Below, piece by piece: positions 26,310 to 33,421 of a DNA stretch of 64,000 nucleotides. Location: positions 62,001 to 126,000 of the forward strand of contig JAWKJB010000002.1 of NCBI GenBank assembly GCA_041393965.1, written 5' to 3'. Source of the DNA: Acidimicrobiia bacterium (GTDB taxonomy: Bacteria; Actinomycetota; Acidimicrobiia; Spongiisociales; UBA5794). The notes beneath the pieces were generated by a model. That model worked only from the letters and a program-made list of their open reading frames with translations. It was not told the origin of the DNA and ran no database searches. The position numbers and the translations under genes were made by a program. How positions within the stretch are numbered: the stretch's first letter is position 1; each line of letters begins with the position of its first letter.

Positions 26310-27077
26310 TCAACTGCACAGGAAACCACCGTCGACGGTGATCGTGTCGCCCGTGTGCCAGATCGAAGCATCCGAGGCGAGGTAGATGGCTATTCCGGCT
26401 AGGTCGCTCGGGCGGCCCCAGCGACCTAGCGGTACCCTCGGTTTGAGGTGCTTGGAGAAGTGGTCGCCATCGATGAACGAACTTGTCATTCCTGTGGAGA
26501 CCCACCCCGGTGCGATCGCGTTCGCCCGGATTCCGTACGGCCCGTATTCAACGGCAATGCTTCTGATAACGGCTCGAACGGCTGCCTTCGTGGCAGCGTA
26601 GGGGGCGCCAAGCGGAAATCCTCGGTCCCCATAGACGGAGGATATGGCAATCAATGATCCCTGTTGCTGCGGTTGCATGTAGCGGAGTGCTTCTCGAAAT
26701 GTCCAGAATGTACCGTCAAGGTTCACGGCCAGCACCGAGCGCCAGTCGGTGGCTTCCAGGTTGACCAATGGTGTCGAGGCTCCTCCTACGCCAGCGTTCG
26801 CGAACACGACATCAACTCGGCCAAGTTCGTCAACCGTGGCTGCAAAACCATCGGCAACCTCGTGCTCATTCGCAACATCGATCGGGAACGCAACGATACG
26901 GCAAGCTGATATTGCTCTGAGTTTCTCAAGTGCTGCCGAGTTTCGTGACGCGTTGCGACCCCAGATTGCCACCGAACCGCCAGCGGAGGCGATCGCCTCC
27001 GCTATGCCCAGGCCGATTCCATTGTTTCCACCCGTGACGAGCACGGACTTCCCCGCCAAGTCAAACAGTCCGCCCAT
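26310..27077 (-). CDS. Short-chain dehydrogenase/reductase (SDR)
   Basis: 255 aa classical SDR. Cofactor motif TGGNNGIGLGIAEAIASAGG (residues about 15-34), NAG motif FANAGVG, catalytic Ser in ISSVYG and Tyr-Lys in YAATKAAVRAV; the C-terminus ends GDTITVDGGFLCS. It should oxidise or reduce a hydroxyl/keto group with NAD(P). ATG 27077 is chosen because upstream residues are not SDR-like. Divergent from the HpaB-like gene with operator site 3 between them, so it belongs to the same regulon. It converts an unknown intermediate. Confidence 0.85.
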   Translation of the reverse strand: MGGLFDLAGKSVLVTGGNNGIGLGIAEAIASAGGSVAIWGRNASRNSAALEKLRAISACRIVAFPIDVANEHEVADGFAATVDELGRVDVVFANAGVGGASTPLVNLEATDWRSVLAVNLDGTFWTFREALRYMQPQQQGSLIAISSVYGDRGFPLGAPYAATKAAVRAVIRSIAVEYGPYGIRANAIAPGWVSTGMTSSFIDGDHFSKHLKPRVPLGRWGRPSDLAGIAIYLASDASIWHTGDTITVDGGFLCS

Positions 27078-27255
27078 CAGGAGCCTTTCTGTGCGTGAGT
27101 CGACCAACCTTGCGTTCACAAACGCGCTTGCCCAGCCGCCGACTCGTCGGCTCCAAGGCACGCATAAACCCATCGGAGACCCCGCGCTGTGTATTCGCCA
27201 CGTCGCGCCGAACATCCAATCAGTCGTTTTCGTCGGTGTCATCCTACCGAAGGAT

Positions 27256-27285
27256 TTGCTCGACCGCCTAGTCGGTTGGTACCGT
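27256..27285 (+). promoter_or_regulatory. Predicted promoter of the HpaB-like gene
   Basis: TTGCTC, 18 bp, TACCGT; a weak match to consensus, but its relation to the operator parallels the promoter at 6251-6280, where the palindrome also fills the spacer. About 100 bp upstream of the start codon. Confidence 0.4.
27263..27276. promoter_or_regulatory. TetR-type operator (site 3)
   Basis: ACCGCCTAGTCGGT, one mismatch from a perfect palindrome, between the divergent SDR and HpaB-like genes. On the + strand it lies in the 18-bp spacer between TTGCTC (27256) and TACCGT (27280), the same architecture as site 1. Confidence 0.7.
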
Positions 27286-27383
27286 ACGGGTGCCAGGCAT
27301 GAATCTGCTCGCTGCGGAGTTTCGAGGACTGCCGTGCGTGAGCTGGGTGAAGGACATGAAGAACACAAGAAGGGATGATCAAC

Positions 27384-28808
27384 ATGCTTCGGACCGCTGA
27401 CCAGTTTCTAGAAGGACTGCATGACAACCGTCGGGTCGTCTACCGAGGGACGAAGGTTCAAGATGTGGTGGCACACTCGGAGATTGGAATTGCGGCTCGG
27501 CATGCATCTATCGATTTCGAGTTGGCCGAATCGCAGCAGTACAGAAAGCTTGCCGTCGCGACCGACGAGGACGGAGATTATTCGGCGTACTATCGCGTTC
27601 CTCGCACATCCGACCATCTCGCGGCGCGGTCTCGACTGATCGAGGCCGCGACAGCTCAGGGCGCGACGCTCGTCCTTCTCATAAAGGAGATTGGGACCGA
27701 CGCCCTGTTCGCGTTGATGCGTGTTCTCCAGCGCTACGAACACGACGGATATGATCGGCTGATGTCCTTCTACGCGGAGTGTCGGGATAACGATCGTGCC
27801 CTCGCGGTTGCTCAGACCGATGTCAAGGGTGATCGCAGTCTTCGACCCTCCAAGCAACAGGATCCAGACTCCTACCTACGCGTGGTTGAACAGCGCAATG
27901 ACGGAATCATCGTCCGTGGCGCGAAGGCTCACACCTCGTGCGCGCCTTATGTTGACAACATCATCGTCTTGCCAAGCCGAACCATGATGCCAGGAGACGA
28001 ACCGTATTCAGTGTCCTTTCAGGTTCCAGCCGACACGGAGGGTCTGACATTCTATGTTTCGGATTTCCTCGATGGTGGAGAGCACCCATGGACTCATCCA
28101 GTGTCTCACGCTCACAAGATGCTCGACACTCTGACCGTCTTCGACGATGTCTTTGTACCCTGGGAAGATGTCTTCTTTATTGACTCGACCGAATTGGCAG
28201 GCGCAACAGCGCTCAGCTTTGTCGAGTTCCATAGGTTCACTGCTGTAAGCTACAAGCTGCCGCTGTTGGACGCATTCGTTGGTGCCGGTATCGCGATTGC
28301 GGAAGCCAACGGGATCTTGGCCGCCAGCCATGTCCGAGACAAGTTGACATGGCTTGCCGGGTACGCGGAGACCGTTCGGGGGCTGATCGAACTGGCCGCA
28401 CAGAGGGCGACCACTGAGCACTCAATTGCGTATCCGCATGTTTTCACAACGAATCTAGCGAAGTGGACATTCGCCAGGGAGTTCCATGCTGCAATCGAGA
28501 TCGTTCAGGATCTTGCTGGAGGACTGTTGGTCACGGGCCCGTCTGGCAAGGATTGGGAATCGCCAGAGGTGCGGCCGGTCCTCGAGAAGTACCTTGCAGG
28601 ATCATGGCCGGCTGCTGAGCGCATGGCGATGATGAACCTGATCAGTGACCTTACGGCACGCCTCTACGCTGGCTACCAGTCCGTGCTCGCGATCCATGCC
28701 GAAGGTTCGCTGGAAGCTGAGAAGATGGCGATGTTCAGAGCTTACGATCCGAAGCCTGCGGTGACCTATGCGAAACACCTTGCGGGACTCGAACCGAATC
28801 GAGCTTGA
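27384..28808 (+). CDS. HpaB/4-hydroxybutyryl-CoA dehydratase-superfamily flavoprotein
   Basis: 474 aa from ATG 27384, which has AAGGGA at good spacing; an in-frame ATG at 27375 is the alternative. Family signatures include FLEGLHDNRRVVYRGTKV at the N-terminus, AVAQTDVKGDRSLRPSKQQD, IIVRGAKAHTSCAPYVDNII and FTTNLAKWTFAREFH. In 4-hydroxybutyryl-CoA dehydratase two Cys of the [4Fe-4S] site lie in the segment that here reads ATLVLLIKEIGTDALFALM, which has no Cys. The dehydratase reaction is therefore unlikely, and a flavin-dependent hydroxylase (HpaB-like) or another acyl-CoA-dehydrogenase-fold activity is more plausible. No HpaC-type flavin reductase is nearby. Its promoter contains operator site 3. 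Confidence 0.75.
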   Translation: MLRTADQFLEGLHDNRRVVYRGTKVQDVVAHSEIGIAARHASIDFELAESQQYRKLAVATDEDGDYSAYYRVPRTSDHLAARSRLIEAATAQGATLVLLIKEIGTDALFALMRVLQRYEHDGYDRLMSFYAECRDNDRALAVAQTDVKGDRSLRPSKQQDPDSYLRVVEQRNDGIIVRGAKAHTSCAPYVDNIIVLPSRTMMPGDEPYSVSFQVPADTEGLTFYVSDFLDGGEHPWTHPVSHAHKMLDTLTVFDDVFVPWEDVFFIDSTELAGATALSFVEFHRFTAVSYKLPLLDAFVGAGIAIAEANGILAASHVRDKLTWLAGYAETVRGLIELAAQRATTEHSIAYPHVFTTNLAKWTFAREFHAAIEIVQDLAGGLLVTGPSGKDWESPEVRPVLEKYLAGSWPAAERMAMMNLISDLTARLYAGYQSVLAIHAEGSLEAEKMAMFRAYDPKPAVTYAKHLAGLEPNRA

Positions 28809-28907
28809 CCCGATCGAGTCGGAGGCCTGTGTAGGTCAGCACAGTCGAAGATTCCAGCTTGTTGGGCGAAACTGGAGAGGGACAGATGGTCGAGGCGGTT
28901 CGTTCGC

Positions 28908-30515
28908 TCATTCCTGATCCTGGGTGTTGATACGATCGGTCGCTGCAGCGCGTTCGCGCAGTTGGTGTTTCTGGGTTTTGCCTGTCGAGGTCTTCGGAAG
29001 GGGTCCGAAGACGACAACCTTGGGTGCTTTGTAGTGTGCGAGCGTGCTGCGCACCCATTCTACGATCTCACTCTCCTGCGCCGACTCGCCGTCTAGGAGT
29101 GTCACGAATGCCACTGGCACCTCTCCCCATTTTTCGTCGGACGTGGCGACAACTGCCGCATCTGATACTTTGGGATGCGACAGGATCACATTCTCAACCT
29201 CGATTGACGAGATGTTCTCGCCACCCGAGATAATGATGTCTTTGGATCTATCGCGGACCTCGATGTACCCATCTTCGTGCACCACAGCCAAGTCACCCGT
29301 GTGAAACCAACCGTCTCCCAGCGCATCCGAAGTGGCAATATCATCCCCGAAGTAGCCCGCCATGACTGTATTGGACCGAATCACGATCTCGCCAAGAGTT
29401 TCGCCGTCCGACGCCACATCGTCGCCGGTGTTATCAACAACACGCGCTGCCTCCACATTGACGGTTCGAACGCCCTGTCGCGAGATACGCTGGGCAAGCC
29501 TATCGACATCGAGTAGCGACCATTCGGGCTGAGGTTCACAAATCAACGATGGACCATATGTCTCGGTTAGACCGTACAGGTGCCGCACGTGGATTCCGAG
29601 GGATTGCATCCGCTCGATCACAGTGGGGGATGGAGGGGCACCCCCGGTTGCCACGATGACCTTGTGCGAATACTCCTGCTGGGGCCCACCTGTCGCCGTA
29701 GCCATCGCGTTGAGGATTACGGGCGCCCCACAGAAATGCGTAACACGCTCGCGCTCAATGATCTTGAGCACGCGATCGGGATCAAATGCTCTCAGCGAGA
29801 CATGTAGTCCACCCGTCGCAGTTACGGCCCACGTCATGCACCAGCCATTGCAGTGAAACATCGGCAGGGTCCACAAGAAGACTGAACTCGAGTCAAGGCC
29901 CATGCCGAGGGCCTGTCCGAGAGCGTTGAGGTAGGCTCCCCGATGGGTGTAGACCGCGCCTTTGGGCCTTCCAGTCGTGCCCGACGTGTAGTTGATTGCA
30001 ATGGGTTGGTCTTCATGCTTCGGAAGGCGAAGCGATTCGGAAGCAGCGGCACTCGACAGCCACTGCTCATAATCCTCATCCACCGTCCCAGCCCCTGACT
30101 CAGAATGAACAACGAGCATCCTCTCTATGGACGGGATCGTAGTGGCAGCATCCTCGATCCCCGCCAGAAGCGTCTGGTCAACGATGAGAACGCGGGGAAG
30201 TGCATCAGCGAGGATCTGCGAATACTCCCTCGAACTGAGCCGCGTGTTGAGCGCAACGAGGACACAGCCTGCGCCAGGTACGCCGAAGTGTGCCTCAAGC
30301 AGCTGTAGATCATTGGGAGCTAGGACGGCGACCCGATCGCCCTGATTGAGGCCCATCGCGATGAGTCCGTTCGCAAGCCTCGTTGTTCGGGTTCTGAATT
30401 CTGAATTCGTTATCCGCGATCCGTCACCGACCAAGACCGCAGCCTTGTGGGGAAAGACATCTGCAGTTCGATTCAAGAAGCTGATCGGACTGAGTGGGAC
30501 ACGATTTGCCTCCAT
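28908..30515 (-). CDS. Acyl-CoA synthetase / aromatic acid-CoA ligase (AMP-forming)
   Basis: 535 aa ANL-superfamily ligase, which activates a carboxylic acid with ATP and CoA. Visible are the P-loop TSGTTGRPKGAVYTHRG (about 178-194), the A5 motif YGLTETYGP, GWFHTGDLAVVHEDGYIEVRDR and the hinge region with C-terminal catalytic Lys in KTSTGKTQKHQLRE. The ATG at 30515 has a clear GGAGG. Divergent from the TetR gene with operator site 4 between them. The regulon context suggests that the substrate is the imported (hetero)aromatic or related acid; the family (fatty acid/aryl) is too broad to decide. Confidence 0.87.
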   Translation of the reverse strand: MEANRVPLSPISFLNRTADVFPHKAAVLVGDGSRITNSEFRTRTTRLANGLIAMGLNQGDRVAVLAPNDLQLLEAHFGVPGAGCVLVALNTRLSSREYSQILADALPRVLIVDQTLLAGIEDAATTIPSIERMLVVHSESGAGTVDEDYEQWLSSAAASESLRLPKHEDQPIAINYTSGTTGRPKGAVYTHRGAYLNALGQALGMGLDSSSVFLWTLPMFHCNGWCMTWAVTATGGLHVSLRAFDPDRVLKIIERERVTHFCGAPVILNAMATATGGPQQEYSHKVIVATGGAPPSPTVIERMQSLGIHVRHLYGLTETYGPSLICEPQPEWSLLDVDRLAQRISRQGVRTVNVEAARVVDNTGDDVASDGETLGEIVIRSNTVMAGYFGDDIATSDALGDGWFHTGDLAVVHEDGYIEVRDRSKDIIISGGENISSIEVENVILSHPKVSDAAVVATSDEKWGEVPVAFVTLLDGESAQESEIVEWVRSTLAHYKAPKVVVFGPLPKTSTGKTQKHQLRERAAATDRINTQDQE

Positions 30516-30612
30516 ACTGACCTCCGAGGTCTCATCGAGCACCGAGCCGTTTACGATGGTGCGATGCTGTATGCCGCGTTGTCTGACTAAAGCTTGTGAT
30601 CTACAATAGCAT

Positions 30613-30632
30613 TCGACCGCCTGGTCGGTCGA
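30613..30632. promoter_or_regulatory. TetR-type operator (site 4) between ligase and tetR
   Basis: TCGACCGCCTGGTCGGTCGA has 8-bp arms around a slightly asymmetric centre and the common core ACCGCC-TG-GTCGGT at 30616-30629. It lies 45 bp before the TetR start and 98 bp before the ligase start, as expected for an autoregulated repressor controlling a divergent gene. Confidence 0.75.
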
Positions 30633-30676
30633 AGGGCGGAGCAGGTTAGCGATTCCGGTACGGATAGGGTGGAAGA

Positions 30677-31297
30677 ATGGAAAACCAACCATCGCAGCTA
30701 GCGCAGCCACGAACAGATACCGGCGTGGGCCATGAGCGGCGAGCACAGATCGTCGATTATGCTGCCTCGCTGTTTGATGCCGAAGGTTACTGGCAAGCAT
30801 CGATGGAACAGCTTGCGGAGGCTGTGGGCATTGCGAAACCCACCCTCTACCACTACTTCGCTGGCAAGGATGAGATCCTCTTTCGGATTCACCAAGAGTT
30901 CATTGTCGACCTGATTCGGCGCCAAGAAGACCCCGCCCGTCGATCGATGACTCCTCTGGATCAGCTGCGGGCCATCATGCGCGATGTTCTGTACTTGATG
31001 GAGCACAAGCGCGGGCATGTTCGGGTCTTCTTCGAACACTGGCGAGATTTATCAGAGACCGACCGCGATGTCGTCATGAAGCAAAGAGACCACTACCAGA
31101 TGCTCGTGGAGCAAGTGATTGATGAAGGAATGGCCGAGGGGAGTCTCCGATCGCTCGATATTCGTCTCGTGACGCTCGGCATGTTTGGAATGTGCAACTG
31201 GGCCTACCAATGGTACCGCGCCGATCGTCGGCTCTCATCGGCAGCTGTTGCCGATTTCATGTTCGAATTGTTGCTCGAGGGGTTACGCGCCCGCTAG
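30677..31297 (+). CDS. TetR-family transcriptional repressor (candidate regulon master)
   Basis: 206 aa. The N-terminal helix-turn-helix reads RAQIVDYAASLFDAEGYWQA, then MEQLAEAVGIAKPTLYHYFA (about 42-61), the standard TetR recognition region; the remainder is the helical ligand-binding domain. It resembles regulators of acyl-CoA or fatty/aromatic acid catabolism (KstR2/FadR-like size and shape). It sits beside the ligase with an operator between and is the most likely protein to bind the five related palindromes found across the window. A CoA ester made by the ligase is a plausible inducer (inference). Confidence 0.87.
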   Translation: MENQPSQLAQPRTDTGVGHERRAQIVDYAASLFDAEGYWQASMEQLAEAVGIAKPTLYHYFAGKDEILFRIHQEFIVDLIRRQEDPARRSMTPLDQLRAIMRDVLYLMEHKRGHVRVFFEHWRDLSETDRDVVMKQRDHYQMLVEQVIDEGMAEGSLRSLDIRLVTLGMFGMCNWAYQWYRADRRLSSAAVADFMFELLLEGLRAR

Positions 31298-31417
31298 CCG
31301 CGATGGACCCACTCTCGATCCGATCTGCCTCTGCCGCAGTGGCCTTGCAACTGGCTGCAGCCGCGATGGTGTCGGGGAACCCAGCCCTCTCCACCGGCAA
31401 GGGATCACCGCCTCCTT

Positions 31418-31455
31418 GAAGCCATGACTAGGGCGTTGATGGCCATGTGCAGCTG
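31418..31455 (-). repeat. Possible short remnant of an IS3 orfB
   Basis: On the - strand this stretch would encode HMAINALVMAS, close to LAVNALVMALGRR in the transposase of element B (nucleotides around 12800-12830), with about 5 mismatches over 29 bases. No ends or other transposase parts are visible. The rest of 31298-31472 holds nothing that I recognise. The similarity is short and could be chance. Confidence 0.35.
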
Positions 31456-31472
31456 CACACGCTGGCCTGCGT

Positions 31473-31772
31473 CTACGCCGACACTCCGAGTCTCCGGGTG
31501 AACAGGGCGAGGTACTCTGAACAGGCGGTGACGGCGCATTCGTTGCAGGAGTCCCCGAAGCTGTCGGGGTCGAGCGGCACGATGGTGGTCTCGAATCCGA
31601 CACTTTGGTAGAGCTCTTCGAGTTCGGTGATCCGGCTGGGGTCGGTGACCGTGCGTTGCATCCACCCGGCGGCGTGGAGTTCTTCGCCGTTGAGTACAGC
31701 GATCTCCTCGGCGCAGTAGACCGCGGAAACGAGCGCCGGCTCACCAATCGCGGACTCGAAGACCTCGTTCAT
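31473..31772 (-). CDS. Small Cys-containing protein coupled to benzoyl-CoA reductase
   Basis: 99 aa of unknown function. ATG 31772 overlaps the stop of the upstream ATPase subunit by ATGA, so it is the last gene of the reductase operon. It contains an early VYCAEE and a C-terminal GDSCNECAVTACSEYL (C-x2-C-x4-C), which could bind a metal or Fe-S cluster but is not the CxxCxxCxxxCP ferredoxin pattern. In Azoarcus-type clusters a ferredoxin gene follows the reductase genes; this protein occupies that position without being an evident ferredoxin. No transmembrane segment or signal peptide. Confidence 0.65.
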   Translation of the reverse strand: MNEVFESAIGEPALVSAVYCAEEIAVLNGEELHAAGWMQRTVTDPSRITELEELYQSVGFETTIVPLDPDSFGDSCNECAVTACSEYLALFTRRLGVSA

Positions 31773-32593
31773 GCCGGGACTGCTGCCTCGACCTTCTCCT
31801 GTGCGAGCTTCTCGAGTCTGCGTCGACCGAGGATCGCGCAACCGAGCGCTGATACGAACTGGACCAGCTCGGGATCTGGCACATTGACCTCGGCGTCGAG
31901 CGCCGCAGCAACGGAGCGGCCCATCGTCTCGAACCGCAAGATGCCCCCGATGAGGGTGTACTCGGGTTCGGCCCGGACCCGCTTCATCAGCTGCACCGAC
32001 CGACCCGTCAACGATTCCATGGCTCCTTGCATGATGTCTGCCGGTGGTGTCCCAATCGACAGGTGGTTGATCACCTCGGACTCAGCGAACACCGCGCACA
32101 CACCCGAGATCGGCACCGGGTCCTTCGAGGTGGTCATCAGGGCGCTGATCTCTTCGGTGGTGTAACCCATGTAGCGGGCGGTCTTTTCGAGGAACGCGCC
32201 GGTCCCTGCCGCACACTTGTCGTTGAGACGGAACGACTGCACCTGGGCCGACTCGTCGACCCGCGAAGCCTTCATCGTCTGACCGCCGATATCGAGGATC
32301 GTACGCGTCCCAGGGAAGAGGAAACACGCGCCACGGGCACTTGCCGTGAGGTCGGTCACATGGATGTCCTTGAAATCCACCTGGTGACGACCCGCCCCCG
32401 TTGCGATCACATAGTCGATGTCGTCCTCGGTCAGACCGGCCGCTTCAAGAGCCTCGTCATACATCGCCCGAGCGACCTCACGGAGCTTGAATCCGGTCGG
32501 TCCAACGATCTTGGCGAGCAGCTCACCTTCCTCGTCCTGGATCACGACCTTGGTGTAGGTCGAACCGACATCAATGCCTGCTGTGACAATCAC
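31769..32593 (-). CDS. bzdQ: Benzoyl-CoA reductase ATPase subunit (BzdQ/BadG-type)
   Basis: 274 aa ASKHA-fold ATPase, one of the two activator subunits that hydrolyse ATP to drive electrons into the benzoyl-CoA reductase core. The nucleotide-binding motif TAGIDVGSTYTKVVIQD is at the N-terminus and ILDIGGQTMKA forms the second phosphate loop. Cys residues in LNDKCAAGTGAFLE and ISGVCAVFAESE are the expected ligands of the [4Fe-4S] cluster bridging the ATPase pair. Both ATPase subunits here are about 275 aa, which fits the Azoarcus Bzd type better than the Thauera Bcr type, where one is much longer. Assignment of P versus Q rests on gene order. Confidence 0.85.
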   Translation of the reverse strand: MIVTAGIDVGSTYTKVVIQDEEGELLAKIVGPTGFKLREVARAMYDEALEAAGLTEDDIDYVIATGAGRHQVDFKDIHVTDLTASARGACFLFPGTRTILDIGGQTMKASRVDESAQVQSFRLNDKCAAGTGAFLEKTARYMGYTTEEISALMTTSKDPVPISGVCAVFAESEVINHLSIGTPPADIMQGAMESLTGRSVQLMKRVRAEPEYTLIGGILRFETMGRSVAAALDAEVNVPDPELVQFVSALGCAILGRRRLEKLAQEKVEAAVPA

Positions 32594-33420
32594 GATGACA
32601 CCCCCGCTCCTGAACCAACGGGATTGCGGCCCGCCTTGACATTGTCAAGAGCGAACAGCGCCGCTCCGAGTGCTCCCATGTAGTGGCAGTCCTCACTGAT
32701 GTTGAGATGCTTGCCGAGCCGTTCTTCGAGCGCCTTGACCATGCCCTTGTTGCGAGACACACCCCCGGTGAAGGTGACCTCATCGTTGATCCCGACCCGT
32801 CGCATGAGGCCTGCGGACCGTGAAGCGATCGAAGTGTGCACACCCCACAAGATGTCCTCGATCTTCTTTCCCTTTCCGATCCAGGCGAGCACCTCGGACT
32901 CTGCGAACACGGTGCAGGTCGTGGAGATCTTGATCGGCTTGGTGCTCTCGAGCGACACCGGACCGAGATCATCGAGGGGGATGTCCAACGCGGCGGCTGC
33001 GGCACCGAGGAAGCGGCCCGTTCCCGCTGCACACTTGTCGTTCATGCAGAAGTCGGTGATCTCGCCGTTCTCGTCAACGGAGATGGCCTTGGTGTCCTGC
33101 CCTCCCATGTCGACCACGGTGCGGGTGTTGGGGAACAGGTGTACCGCACCCCGGCCGTGGCAGCTGATCTCGGTCACCTGGCTGTTGCCGAAGGTGACGC
33201 GGTAGCGGCCATAGCCGGTCCCGACCACATACTCGACTTCACGCTCGTCGATCCCTGCCTCCTCGCGGGCCGCCACATAGGCGTTCTCCGCGGCGTGGAT
33301 CACATTTGCGCCGGTGTCCATGAGTGAGCGCCCGACGATGTTTCCGTCTTCGTCGATGATGATTGCTTTGGTTTGTGTTGAGCCGACATCGACTCCTGCT
33401 GCATATGCCAACGAGATCAC
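32590..33420 (-). CDS. bzdP: Benzoyl-CoA reductase ATPase subunit (BzdP-type)
   Basis: 276 aa from the GTG at 33420, which lies one base after the bzdO stop with AAAGGATGAG before it; the longer open frame has no family residues upstream. Motifs AGVDVGSTQTKAIIIDEDG, VVDMGGQDTKAI, the Cys-bearing MNDKCAAGTGRFLG and TTCTVFAESEV, and TGGVSRNKGMVKALEERLG match the BadF/BadG/HgdC activator family. It forms the ATP-hydrolysing pair with the next gene and shares one [4Fe-4S] cluster with it. Hydroxyacyl-CoA dehydratase activators are related, but here two distinct ATPase genes adjoin two core subunits, as in benzoyl-CoA reductase. Confidence 0.87.
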   Translation of the reverse strand: MISLAYAAGVDVGSTQTKAIIIDEDGNIVGRSLMDTGANVIHAAENAYVAAREEAGIDEREVEYVVGTGYGRYRVTFGNSQVTEISCHGRGAVHLFPNTRTVVDMGGQDTKAISVDENGEITDFCMNDKCAAGTGRFLGAAAAALDIPLDDLGPVSLESTKPIKISTTCTVFAESEVLAWIGKGKKIEDILWGVHTSIASRSAGLMRRVGINDEVTFTGGVSRNKGMVKALEERLGKHLNISEDCHYMGALGAALFALDNVKAGRNPVGSGAGVSS

Positions 33421-33421
33421 C

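Noticed and set aside
27384..28808. 4-Hydroxybutyryl-CoA dehydratase
   Set aside because: The family resemblance is clear, but the segment carrying the [4Fe-4S] cysteines has no Cys.
30677..31297. Regulation of the bzd operon by a BzdR/BadR-like protein
   Set aside because: Both local regulators have the TetR helix-turn-helix and domain size; no BzdR (XRE plus shikimate kinase-like) or MarR-type protein is present.
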